DNA from: Rhabditoides inermis | Taxonomy: Eukaryota > Nematoda > Chromadorea > Rhabditida > Rhabditidae | Direction: 5' to 3' | Assembly: GCA_963966185.1 (NCBI GenBank) | Contig: CAWZYM010000369.1 | Span: 1,385,501-1,449,500 of the forward strand | Length of the DNA: 64,000 nucleotides | Shown here: in pieces, positions 33,150 to 51,278 of the stretch | Position numbering within the stretch: the stretch's first letter is position 1 | Layout: each line of letters begins with the position of its first letter | The notes under the pieces: model-generated | The model's database searches: none | What the model was told of the DNA's origin: nothing | What the model saw: the letters and a program-made list of their open reading frames with translations, nothing else | Position numbers and translations under genes: made by a program

Positions 33150-33770
33150 TCCTTCACCATGCAGACAGGGACGGCTCGTGCAGCTCCAGCAATCCGATCA
33201 GAGCAGCTCCTCGGAAGACGCTGAGCTGATAACCTGGAACAGTGATGTCATTATCAATCGATATTCTGTTGATTACCAATCGATAATCAACAGAATAGAG
33301 AGAGAGGGAGAGAGCGAGGGAGGGAGAGAGAGGGAGAGAGAGAGGGAGAGAGAGAGACCTTCTCACCTCGCTGCTCAGCACGGCGGGCGACGGGTCCAAC
33401 CACAGCCTCGGCAGGGGCAGAGGCTGCCGGACGGCAGTGGGTCCAGGGTCGGCGGGTCTGGGGTCGGCGAGTCCAGAGCGGGTGTAGCTCGTTGAGCCGC
33501 TCCGCCATCCGAGACAGCACCACTCCGAGCGGACGGGAACGTGCCGCTACGATCCCGACTTCTAATATTGTAATGCGCGCAATAGTTACTACAGCTTGCT
33601 ACCGTACCTTGATGTCCTCTTCGGTCAGATCGTCGCTCGCCACCTTGTCCTTGTACCTGATGTGGTTGGCGTGAATGCGGGTGTTGAAGAATGAAGACGG
33701 GGAATCCCTGCTTGTATGTAGTTGAGCGCGCCGTCGTAGTTGTTTGTGTACACACCGGTCACCTTCTGCA
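33150..33770 (-). CDS. Exons of an unrecognised gene
   Basis: Three minus-strand blocks with splice-like borders. 33609-33770 has KVTGVYTNNYDGALNYIQ, then after a one-base frame slip FFNTRIHANHIRYKDKVASD to DLTEEDIK. 33362-33560 has GIVAARSRPLGVVLSRMAER and LNELHPLW. 33160-33238 has GYQLSVFRGAALIGLLELHE. The second and third join in phase. A (GA)n tract separates them. The frame slip and the failure to extend either way point to a fragment or pseudogene. Family not recognised. Confidence 0.35.
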
Positions 33771-33969
33771 AATGAATGAAATGACGTCATGGCCTGATGA
33801 CGTCATCAACCCGAAATTTTCGAACACAAACTAAACATACACAACACTGTTTCTTGACTGCTATTAACTAATACAAACACGAAGTAATGGTTCGTGTACA
33901 TTGCGCACAGATGTGCGCAGAGAATGTAAGGAATGGCAAAATCATGTACTCATGTTGCGATTCATTTCG

Positions 33970-34290
33970 TGCGACAAAAGCATGGAATAGTTTCGAATTG
34001 AGTTCGAGTATTCAGAATAAATGATAAACGTATTGTGATCCTATTTCCATTAACAAAAACAGAACAATGAAGCAAAATTTCGAGTATTGACATCATTCAC
34101 AAAATCACGCAATTCTCGCATCGCATCCTTTTGCTTTTGTGCGACAAAAGCATAGAAAGGTTTCTACTTGAGTTTGAGTATTCAGAATCCATGATAAACG
34201 TATTTTGATCCTATTTCCATTAACAAAAAACAGAACAATGAAGCAAATTTCAAGTATTGACATCATTCACAAAATCACGCTATTAGAGCA
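33970..34290. repeat. Tandem duplication of ~145 bp
   Basis: 'gacaaaagcatggaatagtttcgaattgag..' to '..cattcacaaaatcacgc' (33972-34110) is repeated at 34142-34280 with few changes. Confidence 0.8.
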
Positions 34291-34444
34291 CCCGCCGAGC
34301 AAGCTAGGAGAACGCCATATAGAACTTTGCGATACTCAGAAATGTGTTACACAACAATGGGAGGTGCCAAATAACCTATATAAATTACAAAAACACATAT
34401 AAAAACAACAATCGGAAACAACAACTCGAAATTCACTAACAAGC

Positions 34445-34544
34445 AGAGGGAGGCGGGGCAAACGACGCGCTCGGCCAATGAGAGTGCGCACAGCAGTTGG
34501 GAAGCGCCAATGAGCATACGCGCTTTGGGCGGGGCTTACGTGAT

Positions 34545-34577
<33 letters not shown>

Positions 34578-34811
34578 AAACACGTTTAGTGGCAGAGTGA
34601 GCGAAACGCTCTTTTTTTGTATTTTTGATACCACAATCGATATTTTTGTTTCTCGAATCATACTCATTGGTCTTAACAAATGATATTCTAACCAAAAAAC
34701 ACATACTATGAAGTTTATCGTATTGGGATAGAGGAAGTGGTGTGTGGTTTGGGGGTGGCGCGCTGCGCGCGCCAAAGATCAAAACAAACGGACGGCGCTG
34801 CGCGCCGCCCC
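34445..34811. repeat. GC-rich repeat with CCAAT/GC boxes, copy 2
   Basis: Same layout as 30650-31022, including GGGCGGGGCTTACGTGATGCGC and the two terminal GC palindromes. A (GTC)n run of about nine units lies inside. Confidence 0.8.
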
Positions 34812-34839
34812 TAATAAATTATCATTTTTGAAAAAGTTG

Positions 34840-35576
34840 CAATGGAATGCCTAACCTGAATTTTTAACAGTTGATTATTATTATAGTTACTCAATGATTA
34901 AACATGATTCGAGAAAAATCGAAGGGTACGTCTTTTTTGCTACGGCTCTTTGAAAAATGTAGGGATCAGAGAGATAGTGTAGTAATGACGTCATTGTAAG
35001 TCCAATCTTGTGTAATACAACATCAACATTTTTATCTGATCATCTTCAGATAATTTGTCAATGAACACTTCATTGTAGCTCTTCAACTCGACTCAGTATA
35101 GCAGATTCATTCTGAGCATGATTTAAAAAATTCTAGTTTTCAGACAACTTGATTTGAAAAAAGTTGCGAGCCTACTTTGTTTGTTGCATATTCAAATTCT
35201 TGATGTAATCACGAGTCCAACCAGCTATTATTATCGGAAATTCGAGGGTACGTCTTTTGAGATATCTCCATTTGAAGTTCGCGAACCCGTGAATACGAAA
35301 ATAGGACATGTGAAAAGAAATTCTTGCAAATGTATTGTTCATGGACTTAATGTTTAATTAAGTGATTGTTGTGATGAATACATCTGAGAAACAAGCTAAA
35401 AAGCATATTTGGAATTGTCATGACGTCACTATATCAGTGCCTAGCAGGTACGTGTAATCTTCAGAGCGCCGTAACAAAAAAAGACGTACCCTTCGATTTT
35501 TCTCGAACCATGCTTAATCAATGAGTAACTATTACAAGAATCAACTGTGAAAAACTCAGCTTTAGGCATTCCAATA
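34840..35576. mobile_element. ~735-bp element with ~100-bp terminal inverted repeats
   Basis: The left arm 'aatggaatgcctaacctg..gttactcaatgattaaacatg..cgaagggtacgtctttttt' pairs with the right arm ending 'tttaggcattcc'. The 'ttcgagggtacgtctttt' core recurs internally at about 35242. No transposase ORF, so non-autonomous. Confidence 0.75.
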
Positions 35577-36838
35577 TGACTATTTGAAAACTAATAAATT
35601 ATGAAAATTTGACTACATTTGCATTCATAAAATCTTAGCACTTGATTTTTTCGAATATCTGTCTAGATTGAAAGTTTCGTAAAATATTAAGAGCTTTTCA
35701 AAAACTGGTTATATGAATATGTTTGGATGAGAAAGAAGGTATGTGCTTTTGGAAGCCATATTATGGCAAATTATGCAAATTTGAACAAATCGAACACATA
35801 GACCATGTTCAGAACACCTCACCAAAGGTTGTCAAATAATGAAAACCCCTAGGTTCCAGATGACCGAAATCAGGTCAATTCTTACAGAGACTGTGTGATA
35901 TACAGTTGGGGTAGCTATGTTAGTTTTTATTATAAAAGGCGTCATATTTATGTTTTGTAGCATGGCGAACACTGACGGCAGCTACGGTAGCTACAGTAAT
36001 CATTCCATACAAGGAGGCCATGCCCCACCAAGAAGCAGCCAGGAATCCGCACGGAGCGTTTCCACGAGGTACGGTAGCTTGGTCAGAGTGCTCAGAGGGT
36101 TGATGGCTGATGGCTGATGGTTGTGTTATTTCAAACCGGATTTTGGGGACAATCAAGGAGGCGTAAAAGAGGTTGGGAGAACATTCCGTAGGATACTGTA
36201 GTCTTCCCCCTAAGTGCATTCAATCGATATCAGGGGTGAGAGCTTCCTCTGTATACTGTTTGAAGCATTGATTTGATGTTTGAGGCTTTGATTAGTTGTG
36301 GATTGAGCTCTCAAGTGTTGCTGAAACGTGTTCTTTCGCTCTCATTCCCTTACTTTTTGGCTAATTCGCTTACTCCTTCGCGCACATTTGCTAATTCTGA
36401 TTACCCTGTCGCGAAAAGCGTGAAAAGACTTTTGCATTTCAGAAAAAAAACAGAAAAAAACACCCTATTTTCTCAGTCCTTAGTTATAAACGTGTATGAA
36501 ACACAGAGGTTTCTTAGGTGAGAATTTCAAGAAACGAAGCGCTTAGGAAAAAGTGGGAAATATTTTTCAACGGCGAACCAAAGGTTTCTAACTTTTTCCA
36601 TGTTTTCTCCCACTTTTTCACGCGGACGAGGATGGAAAGTCGGAAAAAAGTGGGAAACAGGTAAATGTTAAGATAGTTAATGATGGACACAGTAAAGCGG
36701 TTGTTGTTGCACCATCGCACCACCAAAACAATGTACCACCACATCATACCATAAACCGTACGTGAGATGTTCACGTCGTGGATGAGTTTCATCAATAACT
36801 CTCGCTGATACAAACATGAACGCTTGATAAATCACCTT
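35577..36838. other. No confident gene
   Basis: On the minus strand near 35980-36080 a frame includes GNAPCGFLAASWWGMASLYG and could be an exon, but it lacks a clear partner. The remainder is AT-rich. Confidence 0.3.
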
Positions 36839-36972
36839 CCCCTCCGCCATCATCTCATTGTTGTCGCTGTCGTCAGAGACAATCTCCTGCAGGGGAAAAT
36901 CGTCCAAGTCGAACTCGATCATCATGCCGGCTTCAAACAATTCAATCATCAACTGAGCGTGAGTGAACATTC
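36839..36972 (-). CDS. Start exon of a small acidic protein
   Basis: An ATG at 36970 opens MFTHAQLMIELFEAGMMIEF, then DLDDFPLQEIVSDDSDNN..EGK, before a GTGATT donor at 36833-36838. Composition is strongly acidic. No downstream exon was identified with certainty. Function unknown. Confidence 0.35.
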
Positions 36973-37230
36973 ATTGGACCTAGACATAAACTCTAAGCAT
37001 TGCAAATTCAGTGAATTGATCAAACAAGCACGCTTGTATAAAATAAACACGAACGCAGTTTTGCAATGAAAATGAGCTACAAATTTACGCGCTCTTCACT
37101 GAACGCCGCTATGTCTGCCCTCTCTACGCTATCACGTTAAAAAAGGGGTCTGGACTGCGCTCGGGCACGAGAATTCGGGTGTACCCAACATACCGTAACC
37201 AGAGTTTCCAAATTTTACTCCTTTTTTCAG

Positions 37231-37289
37231 ATACTTGTGGATTCTGTATGTTCTAACAGGCACACGTACAACCGATCACACCCTCAAAG
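37231..37289 (+). CDS. Exon-like block of the duplicated unknown gene (copy B)
   Basis: TTTTTTCAG precedes a 59-nt block (ILVDSVCSNRHTYNRSHPQ) ending CAAAG|GTTGGCG. It is 15 nt longer than the copy A block, in frame. The next conserved block is after the repeat array (40921-41031). Confidence 0.35.
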
Positions 37290-37429
37290 GTTGGCGTTCA
37301 TCTTTCCTTTCTTTTTGTTGAACATGTGCTATGGTTCCTGACACTTTGCGAACGACTTGCATTAGGAGTTTTTCAGTATACTTTATATTTATTTATATTT
37401 ATATTTATTGCCGTGTTACATAAACAGAG

Positions 37430-40400
37430 TGGGGTGGTAGTCGATCACAGGTAGACTAGGCTATTGCTGACCGTTTTGGATTGGTGTGGGGTAGGCGTTG
37501 ATCACCAGTAGTTTGGGCTATTGCTGAATATTGCTGACAGTTTTGGATTGGTGTGGGGTAGGAGGTGATCACCAGTAGACTGGGCTATTGCTGCCAGTTT
37601 TGTATCGGTGTGGAGTAGGATGTGATTACCAGTAGTCTGGGCTATTGCTGACAGTTTTTTATTGGTGTGGGGTAGGAGGTGATCACCAGTAGACTGGGCT
37701 ATTGCTGACAGTTTTGGATTGGTGTGGGGTAGGATGTGATCACAAGTAGATTGGGCTATTGCTGATAGTTTCGGATTGGTGTGAGGTAGGAGGTGATGAC
37801 GAGTAGACTGGGCTATTGCTGATAGTTTTGGATTGGTGTGGGGTAGGAGGTGATGACGAGTAGACTGGGCTATTGCTGATAGTTTTGGATTGGTGTGGGG
37901 TAGGAGGTGCGCTATCACGTTGAAAAAAGGGGTCTTTTTTCAACGTGATAGCGTGGGCTATTGCTGATAGTTTTAGATTGGTGTGGGGTAGGAAGTGATG
38001 ACCAGTAGACTGGGTTATTGCTGATAGTTTTGGTGGTTTGTTGTGGGGTAGGATGTGAACACCAGTAGACTGGGTTGTTGTTGATAGTTTTGGATTGGTG
38101 TGAGGTAGGAGGTGATGACGAGTAGACTGGGCTATTGCTGATAGTTTTGGATTGGTGTGGGGTAGGAGGTGACCATCAGTAGACTGGACTATTGCTGATA
38201 GTTTTGGTTTGTTGTGGGGTAGGAGGTGATGACCAGTAGACTGGATTATTGCTGATATTTTTGGATTGGTGTGAGGTAGGAGGTGATGATCAGAAGACTG
38301 GGTTATTTCTGATAGTTCTGGTTTGTTGTGGGGTAGGAGGTGATGACCAGTAGACTTGGCTATTGCTGACAGTTTTGAACTGGTGTGGAGTAGGAGGTGA
38401 TCACCAGTATGTAGACTGGGCTATTGCTGACAGTTTTGGATTGGTGTGGGGTAGGAGGTGACCATCAGTAGACTGGACTATTGCTGATAGTTTTAGATTG
38501 GTGTGAGGTAGAAGGTGATGACCAGTAGACTGGGCTATTGCTGATAGTTTTGGTTGGTTGTTGGGTAGGAGGTGATCACCAGTAGACTGGGTTATTGCTC
38601 ACAGTTCTGGATTGGTGTGGGGTAGGAGGTGATCACCAGTAGACTGGGCTATTGCTGACAGTTTTGGATTGGTGTGGGGTAGGATGTGATCATCAGTAGA
38701 CTGTGCTATTGCTGATAGTTTTGGATTGGTGTGAGGTAGGAGGTGATGACCAGTAGACTGGGTTATTGCTGATAGTTTTGGTGGTTTGTTGTGGGGGGGT
38801 AGGAGGTGATGACCAGTAGACTGGGCTATTGCTGACAGTTCTGGATTGGTGTGGGGTAGGAGGTGATCACCAGTAGACTGGGCTATTGCAGACAGTTTTG
38901 GATTGGTGTGGGGTAGGAGGTGATGACGAGTAGACTGGGCTATTGCTGATAGTTCTGGTTCGTTGTGGGGTAGGAGGTGATGACCAGTAGACTGGGCTAT
39001 TGCTGATAGTTTTGGTTGGTAGTTGGGTAGGAGGTGATCACCAGTAGACTGGGTTATTGCTTACAGTTCTGGATTGGTGTGGGGTAGGAGGTGATCACCA
39101 GTAGACTGGGCTATTGCTGACAGTTTTGGATTGGTGTGGGGTAGGATGTGATCATCAGTAGACTGTGCTATCGCTGATAGTTTTGGATTGGTGTGAGGTA
39201 GGAGGTGATGACCAGTAGACTGGGTTATTGCTGATAGTTTTGGTGGTTTGGTTTGTTGTGGGACGGTAGGAGGTTATGACCAGTAGACTGGGCTATTGCT
39301 GACAGTTCTGGATTGGTGTGGGGTAGGAGGTGATCACCAGTAGACTGGGCTATTGCAGACAGTTTTGGATTGGTGTGGGGTAGGAGGTGATGCCGAGTAG
39401 ACTGGGCTATTGCTGATAGTTCTGGTTTGTTGTGGGGTAGGAGGTGATGACCAGTAGACTTGACTATTGCTGACAGTTTTGAACTGGTGTGGGGTAGGAG
39501 GTGATCACCAGTTTGTAGACTGGGCTATTGCTGACAGTTTTGGATTGGTGTGGGGTAGGAGGTGACCATCAGTAGACTGGACTATTGCTGATAGTTTTGG
39601 TTTGTTGTGGGGTAGGAGGTGATGACCAGTAGACTGGGCTATTGCTGACACTTTTGAACTGGTGTGGGGTAGGAGGTGATCACCAGTATGTAGACTGGGC
39701 TATTGCTGAGAGTTTTGGATTGGTGTGGGGTAGGAGGTGACCATCAGTAGACTGGACTATTGCTGATAGTTTTGATTTGTTGTGGGGTAGGAGGTGATGA
39801 CCAGTAGACTGGGCTATTGCTGATAGTTTTGGTTGGTTGGGGGGTAGGAGGTGATCACCAGTAGACTGGGTTATTGCTGATAGTTTTGAATTGGTGTGGG
39901 GTAATAGGTGATGACTAGTAGACTGTTCTATTGCTAATAGTTTTGGTTTGTTGTGGGGTAGGAGGTGATGACCAGTAGACTGGGCTATTGCTGATAGTTT
40001 TGGTTTGTTGTGGGGTAGAAGGTGATCACCAGTAGACTGGGTTATTGCTGATAGTTTTGGATTGGTGTGGGGTAGGAGGTGATGACCAGTAGACTGGGTT
40101 ATTGCTGATAGTTTTGGTTTGTTGTGGGGTAGGAGGTGATGACCAGTAGACTGGTCTATTGCTGATAGTTTTGGATTGGTGTGGGTAGGAGCTCATGACC
40201 AGTAGACTGGGCTATTGCTGATAGTTTTGGATTGGTGTGAGATAGGAGGTGATGACCAGTAGACTGGGCTATTCCTGACAGTTCTGGATTGGTGTGGGGT
40301 AGGAGGTGATCACTACTAGACTGGACTATTGCTTACAGTTCTGGATTGGTGTGGGGTAGGAGGTGATGACCAGTAGACTGGGCTATTCCTGACAGTTCTG

Positions 40401-40890
40401 GATTGGTGTGGGGTAGGAGGTGATCACTACTAGACTGGACTATTGCTTACAGTTCTGGATTGGTGTGGGGTAGGAGGTGATGACCAGTAGACTGGGCTAT
40501 TGCTTACAGTTCTGGATTGGTGTGGGGTAGGAGGTGATGACCAGTAGACTGGGCTATTGCTTACAGTTCTGGATTGGTGTGGGGTAGGAGGTGATGACCA
40601 GTAGACTGGGCTATTGCTGATAGTTCTGGATTGGTGTGGGGTAGGAGGTGATGACCAGTAGACTGGGCTATTGCTGATAGTTTTGGATTGGTGTGGGGTA
40701 GGAGGTGATGACCAGTAGACTGGGCTATTGCTTACAGTTCTGGATTGGTGTGGGGTAGGAGCTGATGACCAGTAGACTGGGCTATTGCTGATAGTTCTGG
40801 ATTGGTGTGGGTAGGAGGTGATGACCAGTAGACTGGGCTATTGCTGATAGTTTTGGATCGGTTTAGGGTAAAAGTTGTTCACCGGTAGAT
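37430..40890. repeat. 57-bp minisatellite array, ~60 units
   Basis: The consensus unit is about 57 bp ('ggtgtggggtaggaggtga' + 'tcaccagtagactgggc' + 'tattgctgacagttttggatt'), with variants at tcacc/tgacc, gacag/gatag and ggattggtg/ggtttgttg. Because 57 is a multiple of 3, the minus strand reads a 19-residue repeat (NPKLSAIAQSTGDHLLPHT), but indels break it repeatedly, so a protein is doubtful. Higher-order blocks of several units recur, for example 38560-38860 versus 39025-39345. It lies in the interval that is a short spacer in copy A. Confidence 0.95.
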
Positions 40891-40920
40891 TGGATGATCA
40901 CTGGTATAATGGGGTATTGC

Positions 40921-41448
40921 AGTTGAAGTTTGGGAATCCGACACCGGCGGATGTTTTGTTGATGGAGACCGACACTGGCCTGGACAAGTGATTGGAGAAA
41001 AGAAAAGTGATCATGCTTTTTACTATAATAGGTAAGCATAATATTATTAATTTTTCGTTGTAGTTTATTTTCACTTATATTTTGTTGCATAATTTCGACA
41101 ACTGGCTTGATAGAAAGTTATCGTCATGCTGAGTAGGTTGTTTATTAAGTCATTATTATTCTCTTCTCCCTCAAATGATGTGTTTGTACGCCGAGTGACA
41201 CCACTTTCCCGTCATGTATTCGGACATGACGGTATCGTCGGTCTCTCCCGGATAGCAAATCACATGGACGTGGGAAAATATTCTGATTCCTATCGTTGAA
41301 TCTGTGTTTTTGTTGTTGTAAACTTTTCTATAAACTGTACCACAAGTGGCTAGTTGTTTACATGAGTTATCGAAATGTGTGAATGATGCACCAGAAACTC
41401 GAACAGATGACGTCATGTCACTTAAAGCAGTACGTCATTGGTGAAAGG
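40921..41448 (+). CDS. Exon-like blocks of the duplicated unknown gene (copy B)
   Basis: Block 1 is 40921-41031: EVWESDTGGCFVDGDRHWPG, then QVIGEKKSDHAFYYNR, then GTAAGC. Block 2, about 41175-41274, is DVFVRRVTPLSRHVFGHDG and IVGLSRIANHMD. Block 3, 41397-41448, follows a CACCAG acceptor. Block 1 resembles a small secreted Cys/Trp repeat module of nematode extracellular proteins (pattern-level inference). Phases of blocks 1 and 2 do not join directly, so an exon is missing from my model. Confidence 0.35.
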
Positions 41449-42084
41449 TGAGAATCGAATCATGGTTTCATAGCAGCGCGCTACCCGTATTTTATCTCAT
41501 CATACTGAACTGATATCCTTCTTTTTTTTTCTTTTTTTGTTGCTTGTTGCTGTTTCTGCTTTTGCATAAACACTTACAAACGGCCAGAAGACGCTATCCG
41601 CTTATCAGTTTGCAAGCCCCTGCTCGGTTGTGATATTCACACGAAGGATTCAGTCACTATTTCATGTGTTGGACAATAAATCAATTACTTATAGACCTGC
41701 AATATTTTCGCACAGATTTTTGCTCATTTTCGCATCTTCAAAACAGATATCAGAAATGTTTATCACATGAACGTATCACAATTACAAGTGAATAGAATAA
41801 TGGGAATATTACTATGTACAGTACTCGAAAAAAAAACACTGACTATTATAAACAGAAAACTGATAACAGATAAAAACGATAACCTACTATTACGAAACGA
41901 TCATTAGAATTTTCAGGGGCTACCACCAGAAAGTGAAGAACAGTGAGAGAGGGGGAGAAAGAGAAGGGGGGGGGAGAGGGGAGAGAGACAGAGAGAGAGA
42001 TAGACAGACAGAGATAGAGAAAGAGAGGGAGAGGGAGATAGAGGGAGAGAGAGAGAGGGAGAGAGAGAGAGAGTCTTTCTCTCT

Positions 42085-48562
<6,478 letters not shown>

Positions 48563-49100
48563 GGTGTATCGATATCGATCGATAATGCCAATCAATCGAT
48601 ATCAGCGCTGGCGATCAGCTGATCAGTTGGGAGGAAGAGTGGTGGCTCGATCTGGGTATGGGGGAGAGGAGAGAGAGGGGGCGTGGCGTGGGGGTGAGAC
48701 CTTGGCCCCGCCCACTTATGCTCCTGTGGATAGGTGGAGCCTTGGTGTGAAAGTTCGTGGAGAACGTGACAGAAAACAAAAGTCGCGAGCGTCTAAGAGT
48801 TTTGCATAATGATTCTACCCGTCTGTCTGTCCGTATGTCTGTCTGGAGCAGTTGTTTTCGAAATGAGAAATGGGCTTGAGGCAAACAGTCGCGTGAGGTG
48901 TAGCAGCGGCGAGCGGTTCGTTCACTTTTCTCTCTCCCCCATCCTCCTCCTTCTTCTCCTCCTCCTTCTGCTCCTCCTTCTCCTCCTTCTCCATCCTTCT
49001 CCTCCTCCTCCTTCTCCTACTTCTCCTCCTCCTTTTGCTCTCTCTCGCTCTCTCTCTCTCTCACTCCCCTCTCTCTCACTCCCCTCTTCTTCCAGCCGCG
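48563..49100. promoter_or_regulatory. Shared upstream region of the SDR and TTBK-like genes
   Basis: 538 bp separates two divergent start codons. Next to the SDR start are several ATCGAT palindromes (48570-48600); there is a 'gggcgtggcgtgggg' segment near 48680 and a long CT/CTCCTC-rich stretch before the kinase ATG. No TATA box was identified. Co-regulation is an inference from arrangement only. Confidence 0.45.
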
Positions 49101-49944
49101 ATGCCGGACGCCGCTCCGATCAAGATCACCAGCGGCGACGTCATCAAAGTGGGGATAGTCAATCAGTAAATCGATAATCAATCGATAAATCGATAACCGA
49201 TCAATGCAGTCTGGCCGGTACATGTTCACTGTGCGGAAGAAGTTGGGCGAGGGATCGTGCGGTCAAGTGTGGAAGATGGATGGAATGAGGGACGGGAAGG
49301 TGGGGAGAGTGAGAGAGAAGGGGGGAGAGAGAGAGGGAAGAGAGAGAGAGAGAGGGGGGGGGGGGAGAGAGAGAGAGAGAGAGAGAGAGATTCCCTCTCC
49401 AGTCGATCGGGAAGGTGGCAATGAAGGTGGAGGCGATGATGAAGTGCAAGGACGACGAGATTCTCAAGATGGAGGTGTTCGTGATGCGCAAGATGCAGAA
49501 GTGGGTTACTGTAGCTACCGTAATCGCGGTACCGCAGCAAATGTACTGTAGGCCTGCGCGTAGCACATCTTTTTTGTTTTTTTTTAAATTTCATTTTTTG
49601 AAAGTTAAGTTCGTACAACCAGCTTTTAGTCCCCCAGTATCATGTATCGCATACCTCTGTCGCACCACGTGTGTCGTTTTTATGATAGTACCGTATGCCG
49701 TGAAACGTACCTACCGTAATCCAAGTACCGTATACCGTAAAATGTACCTACCGTAACCCTAATACCATCTACTGTATACTGTACCTACCGTAATCCTAGT
49801 ACCGTCTACCGTACACCTAGGTCGCACCACGTGTGTCGGTTCTACGCGGCCGGGAAACAGCCAACGTATACGTACCTGGTCATGTCATTGCTGGGAAGGG
49901 AGCTGGCGGATATTAGGAGACGGCTGCCCAACAGGTGGAGGGGG

Positions 49945-49980
<36 letters not shown>

Positions 49981-50026
49981 CTATCTGTCTCTGACTCTCT
50001 CTCTCTCTATCACTATCTCTCTTACC

Positions 50027-50062
<36 letters not shown>

Positions 50063-51234
50063 TTCTCTCACTATCAGGCTTGTACAAATGCATTGATTTT
50101 CATGATTCCATGTTTCAGAAAGATGAACCTGAGCTCGATTCTGCGCGTCTCCCTACAGACACTCAGGGTACTGTAATCATAGAGCAGATTACGGTATGTT
50201 CAAAAATCACCCTGATTCAGGCTCTCCAAGACATGCACGACGCGGGCTTTCTTCATAGAGACGTCAAGCCCTCCAATCTCGCCATGGTATGGTTACTGTA
50301 ATTACCTAGATTACTGTAACCTACCATAACCCAGGGCGCCCCGAACAACAAACAAGTCGTGTTCATCTTCGACTTTGGTTTGTCGAGACGATTCGCCGAC
50401 GTCGTCAAGGACAAGGAACTGAAGCTGGTCGAGCCGAGAAGCAAGGTATACGGTACATTGGAATTGGCTACGGTAGATTGAAATTGGCTACGGTAGGTTG
50501 AAATTGGGCTACGATCGATAGCAGTTCGGTAACAGCAGATTGAAATGGTTGTACAGTAGATTGTGCTTGAGTTGCGGTTACGGTTACGGTTACGGTAACG
50601 GTATATACAATTTGGAGTACGGTAGAATGAACTTGGACTCCTGTAGGTGATGTTTCGCGGTACGGTGCGCTACTGTTCGATCAACGTTCACAACTACAAG
50701 GAGCAGGGGAGGTCAGATGAGATTTGAGAAAGAGAGAGAGAGAGACTGAGAGAGAGAGAGGGAGGGAGAGAGAGAGAGGGAGAGAGAGAGAGAGAGAGAT
50801 TTCTAGACACGACGATCTTATCAGCGCCATGTACAGTATGATCGAGCTGCACACGGCGGTGCTACCGTGGAAGGTACGGTATATATTACTGTAGATGGTA
50901 CTGTGTACTGTGGATGGTACTGTATACTGTAGGGCAATACAGTATAGGTAGCACTGTAGATCTGTAGACCAGTATAGCTTACAAGTAGAAACATATACTG
51001 TATTCACTTTCGCATACTGTACCTACCGTATCTCTAGGGTCACAAGCGAATCGAGGCAGCCAAACTGAAGGAAACAACGACGGAGAAGGACATATGCAAG
51101 GTGTGAAGGAAACAAGTTCGGGAAACAAATTCGATCGCATTATCCATTGTCGTTGTTTCGACCCTTGACACATTGCTGCAACGAATGTTGAGTGGATAAT
51201 GAAAGGGGAATCGAGAATTGTGTTAATAGTGAAC

Positions 51235-51278
<44 letters not shown>

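Noticed and set aside
32953..33495. 180-codon plus-strand Arg/Glu-rich ORF
   Set aside because: Driven by GA repeats; the splice-bounded signals here are on the minus strand.
37502..37943. Protein with 19-residue repeats (NPKLSAIAQST..)
   Set aside because: Open frame follows from a 57-bp unit length; indels and stops break it across the rest of the array, and copy A has only about two units.
37430..40890. CRISPR-like array
   Set aside because: The units are contiguous 57-bp tandem repeats without unique spacers, in an animal genome; this is a minisatellite.
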